From Prinia subflava (lineage: Eukaryota > Chordata > Aves > Passeriformes > Cisticolidae): a DNA stretch of 64,000 nt. The translations under genes and the position numbers were made by a program. Numbering within the stretch: position 1 is the first letter of the stretch; each line of letters begins with the position of its first letter. The DNA lies in assembly GCF_021018805.1 (NCBI RefSeq), contig NC_086248.1:98045239-98109238 (forward strand). The letters are read 5' to 3'. This document shows positions 23,701 to 35,700 of the stretch, piece after piece. The notes beneath the pieces are model-generated. The model saw nothing but the letters and a program-made list of their open reading frames with translations, ran no database searches and was not told the origin of the DNA.

Positions 23701-26700
23701 TTTTTTTCACCTTCTTTTTTCACCAGTGGAAAGAGGATTCCCTGCATGGGTTTCCCATTTCTGAGGTGCACCATAAATAGTGTTGTACACCACACAAACA
23801 GCCCACATCCTCCTGCTGTTCCCTCCCAGTAAATAGCGTGACTCAAGGGAAATCAATAGCTCTAGTCTCCAGTAGAAGGCAGCTGAATCCCCAGGGGTTC
23901 CCAGGGAACCACCCCAGCTAAAGAGCTTTCCTAGTGCAATGGGAGAGTTGAAGATCCAAGTGCTGAAGAACACTGTCTCAGGCATAAAAAGGATGATAAA
24001 CTGGCTGAGTGGTCTGTGGCACTTATGTTTCAAGGAGCTGCAAAATAAAGCTGTTTACTTGGAAACGTGAAAACAAAGCCAGATAGGTTTCTTTTAAAAA
24101 TGGATCTAGGCTTTGCTCTTGGATGTTATAAATAGGCACTGCCTCAGAGAGCATTAGGAACAGATTTCACACAAGACCCACTTCTTGGCATGGACACCTC
24201 TCTGGGAAGTTGCTGAAGCTAGGGGAAGGAGCTGCTGTGATTATGGTGAGCCCTGGAGCAGCTCCAGCACACGGGGCAGGCAGGCTGGGTGAGTCTGGGA
24301 AGCGACAGAGCGGCTGTGATGGGGAAGAGGAGCAGGTGCAGGGACTTGAGCTGCCCTGGAGAACAGCAGAGCAGGATTTTTGGAGGGTGGAGGAAGTAAA
24401 TACCAGGTATTTGGCTAAATATGCAAAGCACTTGCCTTCTTGGAAGGAGGTAGGTTTGTAGGAACACAGCTCCCTTGTCCCAGCATGCCAAGTGCTGTGG
24501 GCCAGGGAGGAACAGGGCTGGGTTTAACTCATCCCAGGGCACCAGAGGGGAGCACCAGAGTTTTCCTGAGTAACTTAGGGCAGCCCCTCTGCTACTTGGT
24601 GCTTCTCAGCTATCTGACATCTTTGCTGTGATAGTCTGAGCCTGCTGGCATCTGCTCTGCATGCATTTACATAAAATACATGCATTTGCATAATGCACTA
24701 CGCACACATGGTCAGTTTTTTCCCTGCAACCCACCCCAAGCAATTAGTGCTTTTATCTCATGCCCAGTTGTGTCTCGTTTCTCACCTCTCTCTGCCTGCT
24801 GACTTGTTATTCACTGGGATGCAGTTCTTCAGCACGTGAGTTCCCACTATCCCCAGCAGATTTTCATTGCGAGTCTGTAGCCAAGCCCTGCCACTTCTGC
24901 TCCCCTGTTCCAGCCCTGTCCCTGAATTGTTAGGGCTGTGGGTACAGTGATCTCTTGCTGACAGAGATTTCTGGAGCAGATGAAAGTGCCTGGGGGGTGG
25001 TGTGGGTTCAGAGGTTGGGCAGAGGGGATGGGGCACTCACCTCTGTGTTTATAGTGCTGAGGAAGAGGAGGCAGAGGGGTGAGAGCCATGAACGGGTTGT
25101 GGAGGTCATAGAGTGGGTGTGTAGAGGTGCAGGGGGCTAGAGGTGATGGGTACACCTGACATCTTCCACTTTACTGGGAGAAATCTGAGGAGGGATCCTA
25201 GGGCTGCACGTAGGGTTGCAGGACCTCCCTTGCTCAGGTGTAGGTGGCTGTCAGGCCTTTCTGCCCTGTGGAGCTCTTGCCCAGGGGATGAGGAGCCCCC
25301 AGCTGCTCCACAGGGCTCTCTCTGAGCATCCCTTTCTCCTCGCTGAAGGCTCAAGGCCATTACAGGAAGCTCCTGCCCTACCAGGCAGACACGCATCAAC
25401 AGCTTGTGCATTGCTTTGCAGCTACCAAAAATAGTCATTTGCATTAATGTGCAAAAATTTAGATTCTGACCTGAACCACAACTTTTCTGTGCTGATTTTA
25501 GAGCATAATTCAGCTGCTCTCAGTGTAAATCTGCTGAATTTACACTAGTTTTATGAAAACTGCTGCTCTGCTGGGCCCAATTTATGCTTTGTGAGCTGAG
25601 GGGTGGTGAGGCTGTTGCGACCCAGCAGTGCCACTGCCCTAACAAGCCATCAGCCAGTTCAGGACAGGTGCTCTCCCTGCTCCCAGTCTCTCCTAGGAGT
25701 CCCCATCTCTGCTGCCAGGGCCACCGTGGGGCTGGGGGTGACGTGTGCTCCCTTTGTGTCTCCCAAGCTGACGACTGCCGCTTGCTGGCCCAGCTGCCCA
25801 GGGTGAAGTGCTTGCGGAACGGACGGCGGGAAGGTAAGAGCTGCCTGCACAGCCCACGCGGGAAGCACGGGCTCTGGGAGGGTGCTGGAGCCAGGGGAAA
25901 CCTCCGTGGAGCGGTCAGCAAGGAGGCCAGTGGCTCCTGGGAATAAGGGAGGCCATGATGAAAGAGAATGTGATAAAGAGCTGGGATTTGAAATGGATCT
26001 CCCCTCTCTCACTGAAAAAGATGGGACTATTAAGATATCCAGTGAGGCTCAGCTGTAGCTTATTAGCCAGAAAATTAGAACAGGCAAAACAAAGCCCCGG
26101 GTCTTATTTGTAAAGATGTTTGCTCTAATGAAAGAGAGAAGATCTGCTCCTGCTGCTTCGGTGGGATTTTTTTTTTTAATAATTAATTATATTTGAGAGA
26201 TTAAGAAGGACTATATGGAGGATGAATGTATGTCCTACTGGGCTGCTGCTGGTAACCTTTTGAGACATCTTCCCATTCCCCATAACCTGAATGTGTGCTT
26301 CAAATCCTGGTTTGCAGTATTAGGATAACTAAAAACAAAGAAGTTTTTTGATGCTGCAAATCCAAGGTGTGCGTCCAGGTCAGTGTTGGTTTGAGGAGAC
26401 TGGGGAGTGGGGAAGGTTCTTTTCTCTGTGGATTCTTTCTGCAGAGGGTTTCAGCTCTGCAGGTCTGGTGACAGAGTGGCATCAGGCCCCATGAGTGTAA
26501 GAGGCATTCCTGCTTTGGCAGGAGATGAAGGGAGATCTCCATAGACCTGCACCTCCTTCTCACCTTTCTCCCCTGTGTTATGGGGATATGCGTGTGCTCA
26601 TCTCCAGCAGCTGATAGACCTGCAGTTATTGGTGCTCTATAAATCAGTCACAGTGTGGGAACTCAACCTTACCTTGCTGAGTACATCACTTGAACGGTAT

Positions 26701-29700
26701 CCCCCAGGGGCTGCCAGGATTTGGGAAGGCCAGGGATGTGTGAAAAAGAACATACCTATGCATAAGATCTTGGGAATCACAGAGAGATACAGGGACAAGT
26801 CTGCATTGCAGGAGGAGACCTTGGCAAATGCTGGATGCTTCAGGCTTTGTTCATGTGTTCCCTTTCCTTGTTAGAGGCCATTCCTTAACCCCTTTCCCCT
26901 AGGGAATTTTAATATGAAAGTCAGTGACCTCCTGCATGAACCTGGTGTATGACTGCTCCCTGAAATCCTGTCTCTCTTTATCTGCCCATATGTTCCCTTG
27001 TATTGCCACTGTTTCTCCTTCATAAAGAAGTTCTGCTCCCCATGTGTCACCTGTGTCTCCTCTTGTTTGCCAATAAACCATTTCCTTTCTTATGTCATGG
27101 TTCCCTTGAGCATCTGCTGCAGGCAGGAGAAATGCTGGAAAGCTGGAAACCTGCATAAGTAGGAGCAGGTCATCTTTAAGAGCAGTGGTCTTGCCAAAGA
27201 GTCTAGTGTGAAATCCCTGTGTGCAGCTGCTTTCCATGACTTCACTCTTTTTCCATTCTTCTTTCTCATAAATGTGTGAAGCAATCTACTCCCATCTCCA
27301 AATGATTCCAAATTCAACATCATGGCCCTAATAAGTCAAGCACCTTGAAAAGTCAACCCTCTTTCCTTGGTGGAAAATGTGTTCCCATAGAGCTGCAGCT
27401 CAGCAGTGCTCCTGGGGTGGGAGAAATCTGGGGGTCACTGGGACACAGAAGGGGTCACAGGAGGAAAAAGTAGGCAGTCTGAGAAAAGCTTAATTCTGGC
27501 ACAAGGTGTTCCCACCCTCAACTCGTCTGTCCCATTCCCCACTGCCTCACATCTGCGTGAGATTTGTTGCCTGCAGAGGGTCATGAAAGCATTTTGAGTC
27601 ATGTTTTGTCCCAGAAGGTGACAGCAAAACTAATTGTGCAACCTACATATTGGCATAAATGCCATAAATCAGCAACCTTGGTGGAGCCATTTATTTCTTT
27701 GGGGATCTTAGGAAATGCTTGGCGTACTTTGCAGCACTGGAAAAGGAAGCAGTGAACCTGGGCCATGTTTTATTTGGGTGAGATTTAGGCAGGTTAGAAC
27801 CCAGGAGAAGCTCGAGTGGAGGGGGCTGGGGATGTTACCCAGATGTCTGGGCAGCAGCTGACATGGTGCGTCCCTGAACAGGTCTGATCCGGTCCCGAAT
27901 CCGAGGGGCAGACGTGGCAAAGGCAGGTGTCCTGACCTTCCTGGACAGTCACTGCGAGGTGAATAAGGACTGGCTGCTTCCTCTGCTGCAGAGGATCAAA
28001 GAGGTGAGTGCTCCTGAGAGACCCGAGTCACCCTCAGGGGACCCATCTCCGATGTCCTCCTCCTCTTCCTCTCAGTGGTGTGACAATCCAACCATAACAA
28101 GCTGCATGTGAGCATCCAAATAAGGGGTGCAAAGAGGCCTTTTGGGGTTCAAAGTGGCCTTTTCTGGCCTTCCTCCACCCAGCAGGCAGGCGGGGTGTCT
28201 GTGTGACTGGGGGAACATGTGGGTGGGTGGGACAAAGTGTCTCCCCGGGCAGTGAGGCTCTGACTGGCAAGCACAGGTTGAGTGGTGATAGGGGAGTACG
28301 TGGGCAGTGCTCCAGCAGAGATTTTAATTAGGCTCATGTAAAATGCTCAGTGATGATGATTTAAGGGAGTGACGGCTCCTTGAATAGGGGCCGAATTTAA
28401 TTTCATGCAAATTAAGCGCTAATAAATTGATTTAATAGGATTTAAATTCTGCTGATTTCGGAGCAGACAATGACATTCGCCTTTCTCTGGCGGCGACTCT
28501 CTTGCCAGACGTGCACACAGAGGCTGCTGGCGCCTTGTCACTCGAGTCAGGGGAGCTCTGTGCCCGTGACCTGCTGGCAGCAGGGATTGAAGCCTTCAGC
28601 TCCAGTGTGGATGCTTTCCCTTCACTGTGCCTCGCTCCTTCACCCTTGCTACACCTCCTGATGGCTAGTGCTAATTACTCAGCAATTTTATAACTACTGA
28701 GTTGTATGGACATAAGGGCAGCTGAGGTGATGGGTCATGGAGAAACCTGCCTGGCTGGTGTTCACCGTGCCCCTCACCTGAGGCATCCTGCTTTCCACAC
28801 CTGCAGATGCGATGCCTGTGACGGCTGGGCTGTGCATCCCCTCTGTGTGTCAGCAGTGGGACCAGGGGAAGGGGGCACAGCACCAGGTCGTGTCCCTCCA
28901 CATGGGTGAGGGCAGTGGTTGCTGCTGGTGCTTGCAGCACAGCCAGCGCTGGAGAGGTCCCGAGCTGGGTTTGAGCTGGGCCAGGAGCTGCTGGTGGGTG
29001 GTGATGTAATGAGAGTGGTCCTTGCACGTCAGCAGAGCTGTGAGAACACGTGCTGCGATGTACCACTGCAGCCTCAGAGCTGGCCTGGCCAGGATGGGAT
29101 TCACGTCTAAACTTTACAGCATCCCTTGTTCCTCTGGGCTTTTAAAAGGCAGGCATTCCTTGCTTTTTGCCAAAGCCCTGCTTGTACTTCAGTGAAGAGT
29201 ATCCAGAGCAATTGCCTGTTTGCCAAGCAGGGCTTTTGATGCGTTTTGTCAGGAGAAGGGCAGTGAAGGCAGCAGGAGGGGGGCTGGCAGATCTGCTTTC
29301 CCACAAGCTCCAGGATGGTGCCCCATGTCTGGCACCCGTAGGGTAGGTGAGGATGCCACATCCAGCATCACTAGAGGAGATTTAATGCCTTGTGGTCTGA
29401 ATGCAGCATCAGACACACACATCACCTCTGTGAACTCTTCTGGATTGAATCTTTCCCCAGCTGGAAGTAAGGCTGTCTGTAAGCTTGCAGTGCTGCTCAT
29501 GCTGCCCTGACCTTGCCCAGGATCTAGCGGCCTCAGGCAGCAGGGGAGCTGTACTACAAAGAGTGTTGAGGAACCTGCAAAGCCAGAGGGGTCCTGCTTG
29601 CCTGCTTTTTAACTGCTCACAGAAGATGTGGGAAAAGGGCAGAGTCCTCAGTCTCCTTCCAGGCCCACCGTACCCATCCTTGCCAGCAGGGTTACAGTAT

Positions 29701-32700
29701 TGATCAGTGAGGTGTATGAAATGTTACTGCTGCCACCTTCAGGCTGTGCTCAAGAGATGGGCTCCCTGTGCAACTGCTCCATGAGGATCAGCTGCCTAGG
29801 AAGGGCATTTTCTCACCCTGCTGCTCTCAGGAACAATCTGTTTTGAGCTGATGTGGTTTAAGTTCTGAGCAAATGAGCAGTGAGTGCCTCAAAGCACACC
29901 CATCGCTTTTGGTACCACAGCCCAGCCACCCTGCACTTTGCTTCTCTCATTTTCTCAGCCAGAGCAGCTATTCCTGCCACTTTCCATGGTGGACGTGCCA
30001 GAGCCCATGTGTGCCACCGTGTGCCACCATGTGCCAGTGTGGAGGTGCCCCTCAGGCTGCACCTCGAGCTTTCCCAGCAGCTGATGGTTTTTCCCCCGAG
30101 ACTGATGTCTCAGGGAGCAGCAGGGATGGTCAGTGTCTTGCACCAGCATGTTTGCAAACACATGGTTGAGAGTGTGGGCCTGAGTTCTTATTTTTACTTA
30201 TGGAACAAATATCTCTAAAACCATTAATGATGCATTTCAACTGAGTAACTTTTCTAAAAACGTAACCATTTATCCCAAGGTATTTTCACAGTACGACTCA
30301 ACAACCTCACCCCGAAACTGGATTTGTAAATGGCATTGGAATGAACCAATGAATGGAGACCCCCTGCTCCCAGCTCAAATACCCCCCAGGCTGGTGCCTT
30401 CCTGGGAAAAAGGAGACACATAAGGGCAGACTGCCTAATCTTTGCCTAGTCCTGCCATGGGGCCAGAGGAGCAACTGTGGCCCTTTTTGTTGACCATTAC
30501 AAGGTCAGGATGTAGAAGCTCAGCCACGCTGTAGCCAAGGTCCTTCTCCAAGGCTGAAATATATCTGTTGTCTTCAGGGCCATTTTCAGAGTTTTTTCCT
30601 GTTGGTTTAGATCCATACATTGGTGTGTTTGAGAAGTGCTTTGCAGAAATGAGTTCTCATGTTTGTGAGAGAGAATTGAAGGTTTAGGTGTTGTTAATAT
30701 TAACATGCCCTGGTATGGGTGGGTATCAAAAAAAAAAACCCAGAAAGATGAAGCTGCCTATAATAAGATCTGGTGCTCAGCCCAAAATAAATCATAGCAA
30801 CAGCGCTGTGCTCTTGAGCATGCCGTGCTTTTCTTTTGAGGGTCAGAGAGACCTTCATGAAAGCTGAGTAAATATAAATGTTCCCAGAACATGGAAGGGA
30901 AAGTGAGGCAGGGAGAAGACAGCATTGCTTAAGGTTTGCATTTTGCAGTGGTGCACTCAGCCCAGATGTGAAAGGGATTTTCTTATGAGAAGTTGTGCAC
31001 TGCAGTGAGTAGCAGTGGAATTGAAATTGAGGATCAGCTAGCTAGAAGTGCTCACCACTCTTAGATGTTTGAGGGGCAGGTTTTAAATGAGTGGATGCAA
31101 TCCTTTCCCTGCAATGCTCAGCACATAAAGCAGATGCTTTACTTAAAACCTTCCCCCTAGCCTCAGGCAGTTAAAGGATGCTTGACTGCACTGAGCTGTG
31201 GCAGCCTGGGGGGCACTGTGCAGCAGCCACGATGGATTTGGTGGGTTTGAAAGGCTCATCGTGCTTGGATGTGGCTTGTGTTTCCCTGTGCAGTACAGAG
31301 GTGCAGCAGACCTTGCCCTTTCAGTGAGATGTTTGACTCATAGAAAGTGATGGTGAGACCCCTGGCTTGCCCCTGTTATGGAAATACAAAGTATTTGTCA
31401 TGCTCAATTGGAAAATCAGCTCTAGTCCAGCTCCTAGCTCATGGCCTTTGGTTGCTTCTTCCTACAGCTGCATTTGAATACTTCTTTGTCAGGACTAATT
31501 TCTAAAACAAAGTCTTTCCCCAGTGAGAGAGCAAGCCTGAGTGTGCTCAGATGCTTTCCTTTGTATAGCTGTGAAAAACAATTTGATCTGGTGAGGGTAA
31601 AACCTTGAAGTTTGAGCTATAATTGGAGTTTGGGATTTTTGAAAAGAAAAAGGGAGATAAGAGACCAGTCAAAGCTGTCAGAGTCTCTTCCTCCTGTAGA
31701 TATTTTTGTTCATAACTGTTTGTATAATCTCTTTGCCCATAACAAGATGTTAATTAAATCACCACCAACTATTTTGAATAAATCAGGTCTTTCTTTTTTA
31801 ACCCTTTCACACCTTTGGCAAAACTATCTGTACTACCATAGTTGGTGCATTTAAAAAATACCCATATTTAAGCTATTTGGCTGTGCTTTTCCTCTGTCAT
31901 TTCAATTGCCTGTTTGTCACTTGACTTCTGAAATCCAGTTAAAAGTATTTAAGGGAGGTGAAAGGGGAATATTTTGGTGAATTTGCAAAAGGCAGAAGGA
32001 GCTTTGCATCCAGCCCAGCTGGGTGCCAAGTACAGGCACAGTCTGAGAAGGAGGAGGAGGCAGTGAGGGGCACTTGTCCCAGGCAAAACCGAATGACACC
32101 AATGTTTCCAGCCACATGGTGTGTCCAGGAGTTTGGAGTCCCTTGCCCAATCTGAATGGTGTCACATGAAGTCATGGGTGTTTTTGCATCTGCTTTGCAG
32201 GATCCCACCCGAGTGGTCAGTCCCGTTATCGACATCATCAACCTGGACACTTTTGCCTACGTGGCAGCTTCCTCAGACCTCAGAGGAGGTAAGTCCGAGC
32301 TCTGTGCATGTCCTGTGGGCATCCATTCCGTGGTGGGAATGTGCACTGGCCTTTGCAGCACACCTCTGTCTGCTGCTGCCTCACAGAGCAGCGCATTAAC
32401 ACTGTTCAGCGCTGCCGCTGGCTGCCCCCAGGCCACTCCACATACAGGCAGGTGTGGCGGGAGGGATGTGCTCTCTGCAGTGGATGAGGTAGTCAGGCAG
32501 GACAGAAGGGTCACATCAAAGCCACCCTGGGCAGCCCTGGAAGCGACAGGAGCGGCTGGGAGATGTCTAGGCAGCAACTGGAGGATGCAAGTGTAGTGCT
32601 TATTAGTATGCCTGTGTTATTTGTAGCACACAGTATCCATCAGAGCATGCTTCTGTGTGCACAGGGGGACTAGGTTTCAGCAGCAGCTTTAATTCTGACT

Positions 32701-35700
32701 TTTCCTGCCTTTGGAGCACTTGACTTTGAAATTGTAATGCAATGTGTTGTTTCTTGTTCATATGTAGTAGTAAAATATGTTAGGCATTGGACTTCTCCCT
32801 CAAGACCTGCATCTCTGTGACTTAAGTCATTTGAAAGAGGGGAAAATGTTCCATCCAACAGCTTCTGCAGCCTGCGTTGCCTCCTAATCCATATCAATTT
32901 CTAACTTCCCCATGGCACTTCTCTCCTCTGGTTTTAGGTTTTGACTGGAGTCTGCATTTTAAGTGGGAGCAGCTTTCCCCGGAGCAGAAAGCCAAACGAC
33001 TCGATCCCACCGAGCCCATTAAGTAAGTCAGGAGGGGGAAGGGAGCACCCGAGTACTGTGGGGCGGGACAGGCCTCTCATGTGACCTCATGTGTGTCCCC
33101 ATGCAGCACAGCAGTGTGCAGTCTCTTCCAGGACAGCTCTGAGCTTCTAGGACCTCTAGCGAGCTCCTGGCTAGCCGGGGTTTTGTAGTACAGCTTCACC
33201 TTCCAACGCCGAAGCCTGAGAATGCCACACAGATAGAAGGGGTGTGTTTATGGTTATTGGGGTTTTGGTAATGCTAAGGATTGTGGTTAGGGGAAAAGCA
33301 CAGTGCTGTAGACAACTGCTTCTCTCAGTTCAGTACTACTTAAAAACAAGGCAGTGTCCTCAGCCCACATGATAAACTTGGTGTCTAGTCCAGCCTTCCC
33401 AGATCAGCACTGCTCTTCTGGACCTCACTGAAGACTCCTCAGAAACAGGGATGTGCAGGAGAGGGAGCAGAGCTGTGCAGGAGAGGAGGTGCCATCTGTC
33501 CTCATGCCATGGATGGAGGGGTCCTTCATCCTTCTGGACATCTCTGCTGGCAGGAAGCCTGGTGCTGGTGTCTGCAGCCCCAGCCAGATGGGAGGCAGGA
33601 GGACACCAAGTGTTGGGGGAAGCTCAGGGCCTCAGAAGGCTCCCAGGGGAGAAAAACATTGCTTCTCCTTAGGATGCTGCTGTTACAGGAGCTCTCACTG
33701 GCTTCCCAAAGGCTGGCCTTGCGTTCCTGATCACTCTGCACTACAGGGCACTGTGGAGATTAGCTTGGGCACAGCAGTCACCCCAGCTCTGCCCAAGCCT
33801 ATACTGATCATCAAGACTGTCTCCAGCTGAATGGAGATGGGACTTGTGCCAGCAAACAGCAAGTCTCCTCAAGCTATCTTCTGGGTCTGCCCTCCCCTCC
33901 TCCACGGGCCTTCTCTGTGCAGTTTTCTTAGCTAATCCAAAGAAAGAAAAATAACCCTGGTTTGAAATAAAGATCACACAGCTAGTGATGGCTTTTAAAA
34001 AGCCCTTCTGAATTGGCTCTGCCTTCCTCTCCCCAGTGGAATGGTGCTCTTAATAGGCTGGCTCCAGGCAAAAAGCCTGTCTGAGTGAATAACCCCCAAG
34101 TGCTAAGTGCATTTTTGATGCTGAAGCCTACAATCAGGGCTGTGAACTTGGGGCTTGTAGGAGTTATGCTGACGGGTGCATTAGCCAGTCATTAAGTGAC
34201 AGGCAATTTATGATTGACAGCAAAATACCAAGGTGGCTGAAAGAGGGGCTCAGATGCATTTTGAGGTGTTTGGTCTTTTTCTTGATGAGAAGGCAATATG
34301 GAGGTAATGTCCTGGTCATGGAAGAGGAGGCAAAGGGAGGGGCTGCTTCTGTGCATCCAGGTGCTGCAGCAGTGCTTGCTGAGAGTGTGTCCTCTTCTCC
34401 TGTCCATTCTTCAGGACACCCATCATTGCTGGGGGGCTGTTTGTGATCGACAAGGCCTGGTTCAACCACCTGGGGAAGTACGACAGTGCCATGGACATCT
34501 GGGGTGGGGAGAACTTTGGTGAGTGGTTCTTCATCCTCCTGTGCCTTGCTGTGTTGGCTTCCCTCTCTGAGTCATGCCAGATGGATATAAGGTCATTTCA
34601 CACTTCCCTTGAATGTTCTGGGGGGTTTTCCTCATGTACATTCATAGGTTGTGGTCTGAGCAGAGAGAGATCCAGCAACCACCAATGATGGGAAGTGAGC
34701 AATTGTTGGTACTTGGGATTCCCTGCCTTCCGTGCTGGCTTGATTTTTTTGTAGGTAGATACCTTCAACCACACAGTTTTCAGCTTTGCTGTTACCAACA
34801 GATGAGAGAACACTACATGCACCCTCCTATTCCTTCCTGATCTTATTTTTTCCTTAATAAAGCAAAGAATATGTCTTATTCTATTAATGACAGCTTTTCC
34901 AAGTTATGAACTGAGGTATCAGTCCCTCCTTGGGTTTGCAGAGTACCTGAAACTGTAGCTCCATCAGCATGCAGCAAACAAGTGGCAAAGTACCAGGGCT
35001 GCTTATCCATTCCTGTATCCCTGGTGGCTGAGTGCAGCCCAGCTCTCTGTGATACTGTCAGTTTTCCTGCACCAAAAAAAAAGGGTTGAGCTGACCTAAA
35101 TTCTGTCACCTCTGGCCCTTATCATGGGACAGGATGGACATAAAGACATCTCCTGCAAGCACGTTTGAGAGGGCACATGAAAGAGGTAACAGCCTGTCCC
35201 TTGTCCCCTTGTCAAGCAGAGCTGGATCAGGCTGGGCTGTTCTCCCTTTGAAGCTGCAGTGATGCTGTGGATCAGAACAACAGTACCAGCAAAAGAAGGG
35301 AGAGGCACTCAATGTCAGGCAGACACATCAGAACCTGGCTCTAATAGCTTGCACCTCTGGGGAGTGGGGCTAGCCAGGAAGGCTCTTGTGTCTTAACACA
35401 CACAGCGATTCTGTCAGTCATCCAAGGGAGCAGATGCTGCTGCCTTGCAGTAATCCATCCACTGCCTGGCACTGGTGTTTCCTTCACATGCCTCGTCCCT
35501 CTAGATATATTTTATTTATTTATATCTTATTATGCAGTAGGAATCTCACTCTTTCATGCTTTCTCTCTGTGGGCAGGTATCTTGCCTCTGGACTGACCTG
35601 AAGTATCTGAGTGCAGTGGCTGTGAGGAAACCTGGGAGGGGAGTGGCAGCCCTCCCAAGTCCCCTGCTGGATCAATAGCCCAAACAAAGCATTCAAAAAG

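Larger units (their letters stand above)
28004..32200 (+). other. GALNT14 intron, 4.2 kb
   Basis: Contains an AT-rich island with an octamer motif at 28321-28470 and a 10-base tandem repeat at 30009-30036. Otherwise it is unremarkable unique sequence. Confidence 0.85.
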
